Shown piece after piece: positions 1 through 6,869 of a DNA stretch of 44,475 bases. Under the pieces are notes generated by a model. That model was not told the DNA's origin. It made no database searches and was given only the letters and a program-made list of their open reading frames with translations. The position numbers and the translations under genes are program-made. This DNA comes from Bacteroidota bacterium (GTDB lineage: Bacteria; Bacteroidota; Bacteroidia; B-17B0; Aurantibacillaceae), in NCBI GenBank assembly GCA_021323535.1, contig JAJONO010000042.1:1-44475 (forward strand), written 5' to 3'. Each line of letters starts with the position of its first letter. Within the stretch, counting starts at the first letter, position 1.

Positions 1-99
1 ACCTCGTCTACCGGCTATTACGGCAAAGACGATTACGAACAGAAAATCACTTCTATAAACCTGGAATTAGGGTTGAATGTGATTATTGGGAGGAAGTAA
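1..99 (+). CDS. C-terminal end of a probable outer-membrane beta-barrel protein (partial)
   Basis: An open frame enters from the left edge and ends at TAA 97-99, giving 32 residues. The last residues alternate hydrophobic and polar positions (INLELGLNVIIGRK), like the closing strand of an outer-membrane beta-barrel. The upstream part lies outside the window, so the family cannot be named. The barrel reading is inferred from the last strand only. Confidence 0.5.
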   Translation, partial: TSSTGYYGKDDYEQKITSINLELGLNVIIGRK

Positions 100-303
100 C
101 TTTGAGTTTCCTATTTAAGGTTTCTGGTTATTTGTTATTCGTTTCGGCTGACTCAGGTTTATTTCTGCGATCGCAAAATTTTTCCCTGGTATTATCCATA
201 ATAGTATCATTTCCTGATTTAACTATTACAGCGTCGTGCGGACCAATAAAAATAGAATCCCCAATTGCAAAACAGGAACGCCCCTTGCGGAGCATCTCTT
301 AAC

Positions 304-435
304 TTATTTAGGTTTTTTCTTTTTAGCAGGATAAGGTTTTGTAAACTTAAGCGCATTTATTTGTTTGTACTGTGGTGAGCGTGGACCGTAAAGTTGTTTT
401 ACGTAAGACTTTACTTTATTAGCTACATCGTACAT
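304..435 (-). pseudogene. 43-codon remnant, C-terminal end of a hypothetical protein
   Basis: A short minus-strand frame runs from ATG at 435 to TAA at 304-306. The protein has a core YVKQLYGPRSPQYKQINALK and a very basic tail (KKKKPK). Only three in-frame codons precede the ATG before a stop at 445-447. From memory, motifs of the form YVK-x2-(F/Y)G-x2-SP-x-(Y/F)KQ-x3-(L/I)KFT end longer Bacteroidota hypothetical proteins, so this looks like a truncated tail rather than a whole gene. It could instead be a genuine small basic protein. The rest of 100-491 holds no other supported gene. Confidence 0.4.
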
Positions 436-491
436 GCCAGTGTATTAATCAATTCATATTTTGTATACTTTTATTCATAAAACGTTATCAA

Positions 492-722
492 ATGGCTAAG
501 AAGAAAGCTCCCGAAAAATTAAAAATCAACAGAATAAAAGTTGTTTTAGCCGAAAAAGAAATAACCCATAAAGACCTTGCTAAAAAAGTCAAGAAAACTC
601 CTAATACAATTACAAGGATCTGCAACAATGAAAGTCAACCTACCTTAAAGCTTCTTCGTGAAATTGCAATTGCTTTGAATGTGGATATTCGTGAACTTTT
701 AATTCCTACTAAAGATAAGTAA
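492..722 (+). CDS. XRE/Cro-CI family helix-turn-helix regulator
   Basis: This 76-residue protein is a single Cro/CI-type HTH domain spanning roughly residues 12-70. It shows the expected pattern: KDLAKKVKKTPNTITRI as helices 2-3, then a helix-4/5 segment (LKLLREIAIALNVDIRELL). No sensor or protease domain is attached. It stops 7 nt before the end of the convergent membrane-protein gene. Its targets are unknown; the 8-bp palindrome at 2007-2028 in the divergent promoter region nearby is a candidate operator, by inference only. The small size and basic N-terminus fit the solo HTH regulators common in Bacteroidota accessory regions. Confidence 0.85.
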   Translation: MAKKKAPEKLKINRIKVVLAEKEITHKDLAKKVKKTPNTITRICNNESQPTLKLLREIAIALNVDIRELLIPTKDK

Positions 723-729
723 GCTTCTA

Positions 730-1995
730 TTATTCTTTTGAACTACTTGAAAAAATATTTTTAGTATTTTTTAATACAGAAATCTTTTCCCCTATTTGAG
801 GATCAAGCCAAAGAAGTAAGCATAGTATTAACCAGCCCGCACTAATTATAATTGGAATTCCTTTATAATCCTCTGGAATTAAATTCGGTGAGTACTTATA
901 AACATATACTGCACCCGTAATTGGTATTACAGCAACAAAAATACCTTTAAACGAAACAAGTAAAGACTTCTTTTTAATTCGAGATGCTGCTACAGATTCA
1001 TCTTTGAGTTCTTGGAAATTATGAAGTAATATATTCTTGAAAATATTTTCAAACCTGTCATATAATAATTTCGAAGAGTTTTCTGATGGAATAATTATCT
1101 CCCTTTTCAATCGTCTAATACTATTTGCTATCCCAGTTAAAGTTTGTCTCTTCCATTTTTCAGTTTTATCATCACCGCTTACAATATGCGAGCTCCAGTC
1201 ATTCTCGATTAGCCTAGCTAGACGTTCTATTTCACTTAAAACCTCATTTCTCTTAGATCTTTTTCTTATAACCTCAGACCAGTTAGAATTGTAAGATAGC
1301 TTATAAGTGGATTCAATAATTAATTCATCGGTCAAAACGGTCTTTTTAGAATAATAATAGATATCCACAAACATTCTTACTAAAAATGATCCAATTACCA
1401 TTCCATCAATTAAAACTAAAGATCCTAATAAACTCATTAATAACAGTATTTCAAAGTTCGTATCACAAGTATTATAAGCATGCCAGGTCAAGAAATGTAG
1501 GAGACCAAACAACATAAAATCAACACTAGAAGACCCCAGTTTTGTTATTTTAGATTCTAAATGCGAAAAATACTCAGAAAAAAATGACACCAAAAATCCT
1601 ATTCCAAGCCCAATAAATGCAGACGCAAACCACATACCTCCAAGTAATAAATAGCCATTTGATTTCAGGAAAGAAAAATTTTCAAAACAAAACCAAATAG
1701 GACAAGATACAAACACTAAGAAAAAGAAACTTGAAAGGAGATTCTCACCTAATTCCTTAACCAAGTTCTTCTTTTTCCGAAAGATGGAAGCTCTTATAAA
1801 CAAATCTATTAAACTATCTGGTAGTTCTTTTGTGGAATTTTCAAAAACTTTCTTTGCTCTAAGGTCAAATTCCTCTTTTTCACGCTGCAATGACTCTTCA
1901 GCTTCATTTATTTCTTCTCTTAACTCATTACCATCAAATCCTAAATGACTTAACATTTTAATCCACCATAAGTTAAATTGTTTTTTTTCACTCAT
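730..1995 (-). CDS. Orphan multi-pass membrane protein of unknown function
   Basis: The 421-residue protein is not recognised. It has a charged N-terminal cytoplasmic part (residues 1-80, with a Glu/Lys-rich likely coiled-coil at 22-50). About four hydrophobic segments follow, near residues 85-105, 113-138, 160-176 and 181-210. A hydrophilic helical domain (about 215-340) leads into two more hydrophobic segments near 343-365 and 378-396. No signal peptide or catalytic motif is visible. The gene is low in GC relative to neighbours, which suggests an accessory gene. It converges with the XRE regulator and diverges from the ADP-ribosylglycohydrolase. A sensor or effector role is possible but not supported by any motif. 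Confidence 0.7.
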   Translation of the reverse strand: MSEKKQFNLWWIKMLSHLGFDGNELREEINEAEESLQREKEEFDLRAKKVFENSTKELPDSLIDLFIRASIFRKKKNLVKELGENLLSSFFFLVFVSCPIWFCFENFSFLKSNGYLLLGGMWFASAFIGLGIGFLVSFFSEYFSHLESKITKLGSSSVDFMLFGLLHFLTWHAYNTCDTNFEILLLMSLLGSLVLIDGMVIGSFLVRMFVDIYYYSKKTVLTDELIIESTYKLSYNSNWSEVIRKRSKRNEVLSEIERLARLIENDWSSHIVSGDDKTEKWKRQTLTGIANSIRRLKREIIIPSENSSKLLYDRFENIFKNILLHNFQELKDESVAASRIKKKSLLVSFKGIFVAVIPITGAVYVYKYSPNLIPEDYKGIPIIISAGWLILCLLLWLDPQIGEKISVLKNTKNIFSSSSKE

Positions 1996-2006
1996 CTTTA
2001 TTGATA

Positions 2007-2028
2007 TAAGTTAGACAAACCTAACTTA
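2007..2028. promoter_or_regulatory. Perfect 8-bp inverted repeat, candidate operator
   Basis: TAAGTTAG and CTAACTTA are exact inverted repeats separated by ACAAAC. The site lies 12 nt upstream of the membrane-protein start (1995, minus) and about 100 nt upstream of the ADP-ribosylglycohydrolase (plus). The loop carries a minus-strand TTTG that could be a -33 element. There is no T-run, so a terminator is unlikely. Assignment as an operator is inference. Confidence 0.35.
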
Positions 2029-2085
2029 GTAAAATTCTTGTAAACTTGAAATCAGTAAAAACCCTGATTCCAACCCTCTTTTTTT

Positions 2086-2105
2086 GTTCATATCCTGTTC
2101 ATTTC
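2086..2105 (+). repeat. Left copy of 20-bp direct repeat flanking the ADP-ribosylglycohydrolase gene
   Basis: GTTCATATCCTGTTCATTTC here recurs with 19 of 20 positions identical at 3239-3258. The two copies bracket the gene at 2129-3070. Confidence 0.6.
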
Positions 2106-2128
2106 AACAAATTCTTTACCTTCACCCT

Positions 2129-3070
2129 ATGCCCTCCTCCAATTACATAAAAGATCTCCTCTTCGGAATAGCCATTGGTGATGCTGTGGGTGTTCCTGTT
2201 GAGTTTAAAAGCAGAGAAAAAATTAAAAAGAATCCTGTTACGGATATGATCGGTTACGGAACCTATAACCTGGAGCCGGGTACATGGTCGGATGATACCT
2301 CGCTTACTTTATGTCTTGCTTACTCTTTAACCAAAGAGTTTAATCTGCAAACCATTGCCAATTCGTTTGTGAAGTGGCGCTATCATAATTCATGGACAGC
2401 AAGAGGACATGTTTTTGATGTGGGTATTGCCACGCAACAAGCGATTGACAATATTAAGCGTGGGCACAAACCCGAACTTGCCGGAGGAATGGATGTTTAT
2501 TCGAATGGAAATGGTTCGCTGATGAGAATTCTTCCTCTGCTTCCCTATATCAAAAATAAATCGCTTAAAGAACGTTACGAGATCACCAAACTGGTTTCTT
2601 CTATTACGCACGCGCACATTCGTTCCGTCATAGCCTGTTTTTATTACCTGGAATTCGCCAAAAAGATTTTAGAAGGAAAAGATAAGTTCAAAGCTTACGA
2701 AGAATTAAAAAAAGAAGTGAGCGATTTTTTACATCAGTCTAAAATAAATCCTTCTGAAATTGATCTCTACCAGAATCTTTTAATCCTGGACATTCATCTC
2801 TTCGAAGAAAACGATATTAAAAGCAGTGGCTATGTATTACATACGCTTGAAGCAAGCATGTGGTGCATTCTTACAACCGATAATTACAGAGACGCTGTTC
2901 TTAAAGCCGTAAACCTTGGCGAAGATACTGATACCACCGCCGCTGTTACTGGAGGATTAGCTGGATCACTCTATGGCTTCGAAAGTATTCCACCTACATG
3001 GATTGAACAATTGGCGAGAGCTAAGGATATTGAAGAACTCTCGCGTACGCTTCTCCATAAATATCCATAG
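2129..3070 (+). CDS. ADP-ribosylglycohydrolase family protein (DraG-like)
   Basis: This 313-residue all-helical hydrolase belongs to the family that removes ADP-ribose from modified proteins or small molecules using a di-metal centre. The N-terminal motif FGIAIGDAVGVPVEF, the metal-binding GTWSDDTS (Asp55, Asp56) and the C-terminal GEDTDT (Asp266, Asp268) are all present, as is a GNGSLMR loop. Length and intact ligands indicate an active enzyme. The ATG at 2129 starts directly on the conserved domain; the frame is open back to 2084, but those residues are not family-like. The substrate cannot be read from the sequence. No ADP-ribosyltransferase lies nearby, so it is not an obvious toxin-antitoxin pair. 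A 20-bp direct repeat flanks the gene. Confidence 0.92.
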   Translation: MPSSNYIKDLLFGIAIGDAVGVPVEFKSREKIKKNPVTDMIGYGTYNLEPGTWSDDTSLTLCLAYSLTKEFNLQTIANSFVKWRYHNSWTARGHVFDVGIATQQAIDNIKRGHKPELAGGMDVYSNGNGSLMRILPLLPYIKNKSLKERYEITKLVSSITHAHIRSVIACFYYLEFAKKILEGKDKFKAYEELKKEVSDFLHQSKINPSEIDLYQNLLILDIHLFEENDIKSSGYVLHTLEASMWCILTTDNYRDAVLKAVNLGEDTDTTAAVTGGLAGSLYGFESIPPTWIEQLARAKDIEELSRTLLHKYP

Positions 3071-3238
3071 ATTATTCAACCCCTTCAGGGTTGTAACTGT
3101 TTTGTTTTACTCGTCTATTCATATTGAACTCCTTTGGAGTTCCGCATAATTACAAGACGCTCCTACCTTGAAGATATATTTGCTTGAAAATTTTGTGAAA
3201 CAAAATCTCCTCTGTGCACTGTGTGAAATTAAAGCATA

Positions 3239-3258
3239 GTTCATATCCTGTTTATTTC
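3239..3258 (+). repeat. Right copy of 20-bp direct repeat flanking the ADP-ribosylglycohydrolase gene
   Basis: GTTCATATCCTGTTTATTTC differs at one position from the copy at 2086-2105. A further partial copy (CCTGTTCAT) follows immediately. Confidence 0.6.
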
Positions 3259-3474
3259 CTGTTCATAAAGCACGAACATATTGAACCAATGGAAGATGGA
3301 AAATTGTTGTGGCACACCAATCCATTTTCCCTTTTACATCTTACATTTTAAGTCCGGCTATAAAATCCCGGTTTCTAACCACAGGATTAAATGCTTTATC
3401 AATTAATGATTATGATCCGCGGAAAAAGTATGTAGTTTTACAATAAGAAAAGAAACTAACTAAACACAAAGACA

Positions 3475-3956
3475 AACCCCGCATCGCCTTCGCATAAAGC
3501 TCCGGCGAACACGGTAAGATTCAAATTAAGCTAAAGACGGACTCCGTAAAGTCCGCAAACACAAAACTAAAACGCATCCCGCATCGCCTTCACTAAGCTT
3601 TAGCGGAGCGAGGTAAGATGCGCAGTAAACTAAAAGACGGACCCTGCGTGTCCCACGAAGCTTTAGCAAAGTGGGATAAGGTTCCAAAGAACTAAAGACG
3701 AATCCCGCATCGCCTCCGCGAAGCTTCAGCAGAGCGAGGTAAGATTCGCAGTAAGCTAAAGACGCACCCTGTAAGGTGCGCAAATGAGCCCCGCTCGCCT
3801 CCGCATAAAGCTCCGGCGAACACGGTAAGGCTCGCAGTAAACAAAAGACGGACCCCGTAAGGTCTGCACACAAAAGACGAGTCCCGTAAGATTCGCAAAA
3901 AAAAGAGACCCCGTTCGCCTTCGCTCAAAGCTACAGCGAACGCAGTAAGGTTTCAA
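3475..3956. repeat. Array of about nine imperfect hairpin units with covarying arms
   Basis: Units are separated by a linker resembling CTAAAAGACG. Each has a short variable left arm, CCCG or similar, then GTAAG and a right arm complementary to that unit's own left arm. Pairs visible: CGGACT/AGTCCG (3538-3543/3550-3555), CGCATC/GATGCG (3573-3578/3617-3622), CGAATC/GATTCG (3699-3704/3743-3748), CGCACC/GGTGCG (3763-3768/3775-3780), GAGCC/GGCTC (3786-3790/3829-3833), CGGACC/GGTCTG (3849-3854/3861-3866), CGAGTC/GATTCG (3878-3883/3890-3895), GAGACC/GGTTTC (3905-3910/3949-3954). One unit (about 3639-3685) instead keeps an inner stem TCCCAC/GTGGGA (3651-3656/3671-3676). Some units are short (loop CCGTAA); others carry a roughly 35-nt insert with AAGCTNC and its own inner stem. 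Confidence 0.75.
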
Positions 3957-3981
3957 AACACAACAGAAAATTGAATAAAAG

Positions 3982-4013
3982 TCCTCACTGAGAAAGTGAG
4001 GATTTTTGTTTTT
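3982..4013. terminator. Rho-independent terminator, probably bidirectional
   Basis: The 8-bp perfect stem TCCTCACT/AGTGAGGA (3982-3989/3995-4002) with loop GAGAA is followed by a T-rich run on the plus strand and preceded by AAAA, which is a T-run on the minus strand. It sits just beyond the stop of the minus-strand gene ending at 4017 and also closes any transcript crossing the hairpin array. Confidence 0.8.
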
Positions 4014-4016
4014 ATC

Positions 4017-4565
4017 TCAATCCTCGATTCTGAATTCAACAGGAAACTCTTTTTGTTTGAGGTAATGATGCAGGTCGTCAATTGTTTTTTCAGTCCAGTT
4101 TTCATCGTACGCATCCAAATCCAGTCCTACACAATAAAACATGGTTGTACTACTATTTGTTTCGATCTTCACATAGTTTCCACCAATCATTATCATCAAA
4201 CTTTGCCACCTGATTTTTTTTGTATCAATAAGGATATTCTTTATTTCATTCTTTTCAAAAACCAGTAATTTCCTGAACGGAAAATTTCCATTCACCACAA
4301 TAAACTTTTCATCCTCTATAGCAAAAGAGTTAGAATTCCTGGCATTCAAAAAATAAGAAGCAATAGCATAAGGAACTAACAACAAACTATACCATCCGGC
4401 ATAAATCATGAGTGGATATGCCGCGGAAGCTAACATGATTAAAACCATTATCCAGCTTTGAATCGGGCTATAAAAAACATCTTTTGTAGAAAATCCATGA
4501 GCACGAAGCATTTTATCAACCTGCTTATCGGTTAACTTTAGACTTACTCCAACTAGTGGTATCAT
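4017..4565 (-). CDS. Small membrane protein with two TM helices and a PH-like C-terminal domain
   Basis: The 182-residue protein is not recognised by name. A short cytoplasmic N-terminus (residues 1-35) precedes two closely spaced hydrophobic helices (about 36-52 and 55-71). A beta-rich soluble domain of about 110 residues follows, with the order expected of bacterial PH-like domains (strands FIVVNG, KLLVFEKNEIKNILID, MIMIGGNYVKIET) and a final helix (TIDDLHHYLKQK). The topology resembles YcxB/YdbT-type small membrane PH proteins, a comparison made by pattern only. It is a single gene with a terminator downstream at 3982-4013. No catalytic residues are evident. Confidence 0.65.
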   Translation of the reverse strand: MIPLVGVSLKLTDKQVDKMLRAHGFSTKDVFYSPIQSWIMVLIMLASAAYPLMIYAGWYSLLLVPYAIASYFLNARNSNSFAIEDEKFIVVNGNFPFRKLLVFEKNEIKNILIDTKKIRWQSLMIMIGGNYVKIETNSSTTMFYCVGLDLDAYDENWTEKTIDDLHHYLKQKEFPVEFRIED

Positions 4566-4949
4566 CGATTTTAATCTTTTGAAATTCTCTAATGTAAAAG
4601 TGAAAAATAAATACTTTAAAGCAAAATTAAAGATGTTTCTGGTTTAGCAATTTTTAAAATTTCTCTTATACTTATACGAGTTGATAGTCGATAGTTTATA
4701 GTCAATAGTTCTGGGCTGCCTAAACTATTGACTCGGGCTAAAAGTGTAGAGGGAGTTCTCGCAGAGGCGCGCAGAAGATTTCGCAGAGGTACGCAGAATT
4801 GTTATTCCCCGCACTCACTCTGACACTTCCTCTCAGATGTTTCTCGCAGCGCCTACGCTGAAGCTACGGCGTAGCGTCAAAGAAGCGCTAAGGTTTTCGC
4901 AAAGTTTCCAAAGCTGGATTTGGTTTCAAGCAGAGGCTCGCGATCATAT
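4566..4949. other. Intergenic region with three kinds of inverted repeat
   Basis: This 384-bp gap has no supported gene. It holds an exact 11-bp inverted repeat AGTCAATAGTT/AACTATTGACT (4700-4710/4723-4733) and a half copy of the dispersed CGCAGAGG-type repeat (4758-4797). It also holds a palindrome with arms CTACGC/GCGTAG around an AAGCT core (4853-4874). The AAGCT core resembles the inserts in the hairpin array at 3475-3956. Confidence 0.55.
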
Positions 4950-5588
4950 CTACAAACCTTCTAATTTAAAATCACCATGATCATGCAGAATACATTTCTC
5001 ATAAACATTTTTCCAGTTTTTATAAAACTCTATATGAGGTGTCCAATACAGCCAGGATTTCTTTCTTGAGCTCCAAGTAAGATGCACTACCGCGTAGTAG
5101 TTAAAATACAATTTATAAAGTACATCATCGCTCCCTCCCCTTGCCAGGGTTTTTCTAACCAAATAAAATAAAGGGTGAAAAGGGCCTACCTCTTTTCTTA
5201 ATTGACCGTTCAGGTTGTGATCATCCCAATACCAGGGAGCAGGCAGTTCTATTGTTTTATCAGGCGCTTCCTGCTTTTTATAAACCGTTATAAAGCCATC
5301 GGGGTCGTGAAACTTTGTTTCGTATCCAAGAGAATGAAAAAGGCCGCTCAGCCTTATTTTAAAATCATACCAGGCCGAACCGTTATAATGTTCCCGCGTT
5401 TTAATACTATTAAAAATTTGTTCGATCTTTTTAAGATCCTGAAATTCAAACGTTGTTTTAGAAAGGATAAACTCAAGAATTTTTTCAACTGTTTCCGCTT
5501 CAGGTTTAAATAACCCTTCACTGTTAGCAGAATAATAGTTCTTCATCTCCCGAAGATTTTTTATTCTCTTATCCAGATCCGGTGCCAT
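4950..5588 (-). CDS. Conserved hypothetical protein, unknown function
   Basis: This 212-residue soluble protein lacks a signal peptide and is rich in aromatic residues (for example NGSAWYDFKIRL and PAPWYWDDHNLNGQL). It is not recognised. The ATG at 5588 lies 7 nt after the stop of the adaptor gene on the same strand; an earlier ATG at 5624 would overlap that gene and is less likely. The spacing makes it the last gene of the export operon, though it may be a passenger. A helical N-terminal third (residues 1-70) and a mixed C-terminal part with GPFHPLFYLVRKTLARGG are the only visible structure. No catalytic motif is apparent. Confidence 0.6.
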   Translation of the reverse strand: MAPDLDKRIKNLREMKNYYSANSEGLFKPEAETVEKILEFILSKTTFEFQDLKKIEQIFNSIKTREHYNGSAWYDFKIRLSGLFHSLGYETKFHDPDGFITVYKKQEAPDKTIELPAPWYWDDHNLNGQLRKEVGPFHPLFYLVRKTLARGGSDDVLYKLYFNYYAVVHLTWSSRKKSWLYWTPHIEFYKNWKNVYEKCILHDHGDFKLEGL

Positions 5589-5595
5589 ATAATTA

Positions 5596-6705
5596 CTATC
5601 CTTCCACCGGCGGCGCTCCACCAATCTGTGGTTGTTTGATCTTGTCGGTTTTTTTTATGCCTTCTGTGATCTCTATGTTGATGCCGTCTGAAAGCCCGGT
5701 TTTAATTTTACGTTTCTCGTATTTCTGTGGGGCTACTTCTACTTCTATAAAAGGAATTTCCTTTTCAAATTGTAAAACACTTTCAGGGACAGCGAGTACC
5801 TTTTCTTTTTTAGAAAGAATGATATCCGCGTTAGCGCTGTAACCTGCTCTTAAAAACGCGCTGTTATCTTTATCTATAGAAGCGCGTATGAGAAACTGAA
5901 TGGCTCCATTTTCAGTAACACCTTTTGGAGCGATGTATTCTAATTTAGCTTTGAATTTTTCTTTGTCGATGGCGCCTATGGTGAGTACAATGTCCATTCC
6001 CGTTTGCACCTTACCTACTTCGCTTTCATCGAGTTTTCCTTCAAAGATCATTTCGCTCATGTTAGCAATCGAGGCAATGGTTGTTCCTTCGTTGAAGGTA
6101 TTGCTTTCAATGACTTGTCCGCCTTCTTTTACCGGAACATCGAGTACCATACCTGTAATTGTAGATTTTACAAATGTGTTGGAAGTGGAACCTGACGTTT
6201 TAGAGGCGCCTTCCTTAATAATCTGCAGTTGATTTTGTGATGCGGATAATTCTTCCTGCGTGGTTTTTAATCGCAATTCAAATACCTGAAAATCGGACTT
6301 TGAAATTACATTCTGATCGTGAAGAATTTTATTTCTGTCGTATTCAATTTTTGCATTGTCGTAATTGAGTTGCGCAGAATTTATTCGGTTCTCTGCATTG
6401 GCAAGATTAAGCATGTTAGGAATGATCTTGATCTTGGCGATAACATCCCCTTCTTTTACCTGTTGCCCGGCTACGATATACAATTTTTCAATGATACCGC
6501 TTACCTGTGATTTCATGTTGACTTCCTTTCTTGGAATTACAGAACCTGTGGCTACCGTTTTTTTCACAATAGTTGTATCAAAAGGCTGAACAGTAGTAAA
6601 GACGATTGGTTGTTCCTGCGATTTCTGGAAAAGGAAATAGAAGGTCCAGATGAGACCACCCAGGAGTATTACAATTAAAATAAAGTTTCTGATCTTTTTT
6701 GCCAT
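5596..6705 (-). CDS. HlyD/MacA-type periplasmic adaptor (membrane fusion protein)
   Basis: This 369-residue adaptor links an inner-membrane ABC exporter to an outer-membrane channel. One N-terminal membrane helix (residues 5-26) anchors it. The first half-lipoyl segment (VSGIIEKLYIVAGQQVKEGD, about 68-87) leads into a coiled-coil hairpin (about 100-165). The second lipoyl half (ITGMVLDVPVKEGGQV) and the beta-barrel domain with AGYSANADIIL follow. Order and length match MacA-like proteins. It follows the two permease genes, separated by 164 bp containing an inverted repeat. The C-terminus is short and Gly/Pro-rich (GGAPPVEG). The exported substrate is not evident; MacAB-type pumps move peptides, macrolides or lipids. 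Confidence 0.9.
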   Translation of the reverse strand: MAKKIRNFILIVILLGGLIWTFYFLFQKSQEQPIVFTTVQPFDTTIVKKTVATGSVIPRKEVNMKSQVSGIIEKLYIVAGQQVKEGDVIAKIKIIPNMLNLANAENRINSAQLNYDNAKIEYDRNKILHDQNVISKSDFQVFELRLKTTQEELSASQNQLQIIKEGASKTSGSTSNTFVKSTITGMVLDVPVKEGGQVIESNTFNEGTTIASIANMSEMIFEGKLDESEVGKVQTGMDIVLTIGAIDKEKFKAKLEYIAPKGVTENGAIQFLIRASIDKDNSAFLRAGYSANADIILSKKEKVLAVPESVLQFEKEIPFIEVEVAPQKYEKRKIKTGLSDGINIEITEGIKKTDKIKQPQIGGAPPVEG

Positions 6706-6746
6706 ATTATGGTTCTAAAATTAATATTTTTTGTTTACTTGTTATG

Positions 6747-6853
6747 TTTAACCGCAAAGACGCAGGTTCTTCGACTCCGCTCAGAATGACATCGCAATGG
6801 ACGCTATAGCAAATTGCGAACTTTGCGTATTCTTTGCGTCTTTGCGGTTTAAA
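6747..6853. repeat. Dispersed inverted repeat, CGCAAAG dialect, without a gene
   Basis: The left arm TTTAACCGCAAAGACGCA (6747-6764) matches the inverse of 6835-6853 with one extra T. Reading inward from the right end gives ACCGCAAAGACGCAAAGAAT, then ACGCAAAGTTCGCAA. The interior carries another common element, GTTCTTCGACTCCGCTCAG (6766-6784), whose relative occurs at 40606-40630. Confidence 0.7.
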
Positions 6854-6869
6854 TTTAGAGCCCTTCATT

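Larger units (their letters stand above)
3071..4016. other. 946-bp gene-less region rich in palindromes
   Basis: No credible coding sequence lies here: all frames through it are mirror images of repeats. It contains, in order: two small perfect hairpins (CAACCC/GGGTTG at 3077-3093 and GAACTCC/GGAGTTC at 3126-3142), a palindrome ATTTTGT-GAA-ACAAAAT at 3190-3206, the right copy of a 20-bp direct repeat (3239-3258), the hairpin array at 3475-3956 and a terminator at 3982-4013. Overall it reads as a landing zone for intergenic repeats or a structured non-coding RNA locus. Confidence 0.6.

Noticed and set aside
102-302. Plus-strand frame of 66 codons after the partial barrel gene
   Set aside because: No family-like pattern, no promoter, and low-complexity composition; the minus strand just downstream carries a better-supported remnant.
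2084-2128. N-terminal extension of the ADP-ribosylglycohydrolase
   Set aside because: The extra 15 residues do not match the family; the conserved domain begins right after the ATG at 2129, and the extension covers the direct repeat.
3526-3956. Three overlapping minus-strand frames over the hairpin array (Cys/Arg/Leu-rich, repeated motifs)
   Set aside because: They simply translate the repeats; the repeated peptide words (for example ANLTG, EAS) follow from the DNA repeats and break at unit borders.
3475-3956. CRISPR array
   Set aside because: There is no constant repeat separated by unique spacers of equal length; the variable parts are self-complementary arms, and no cas genes are near.
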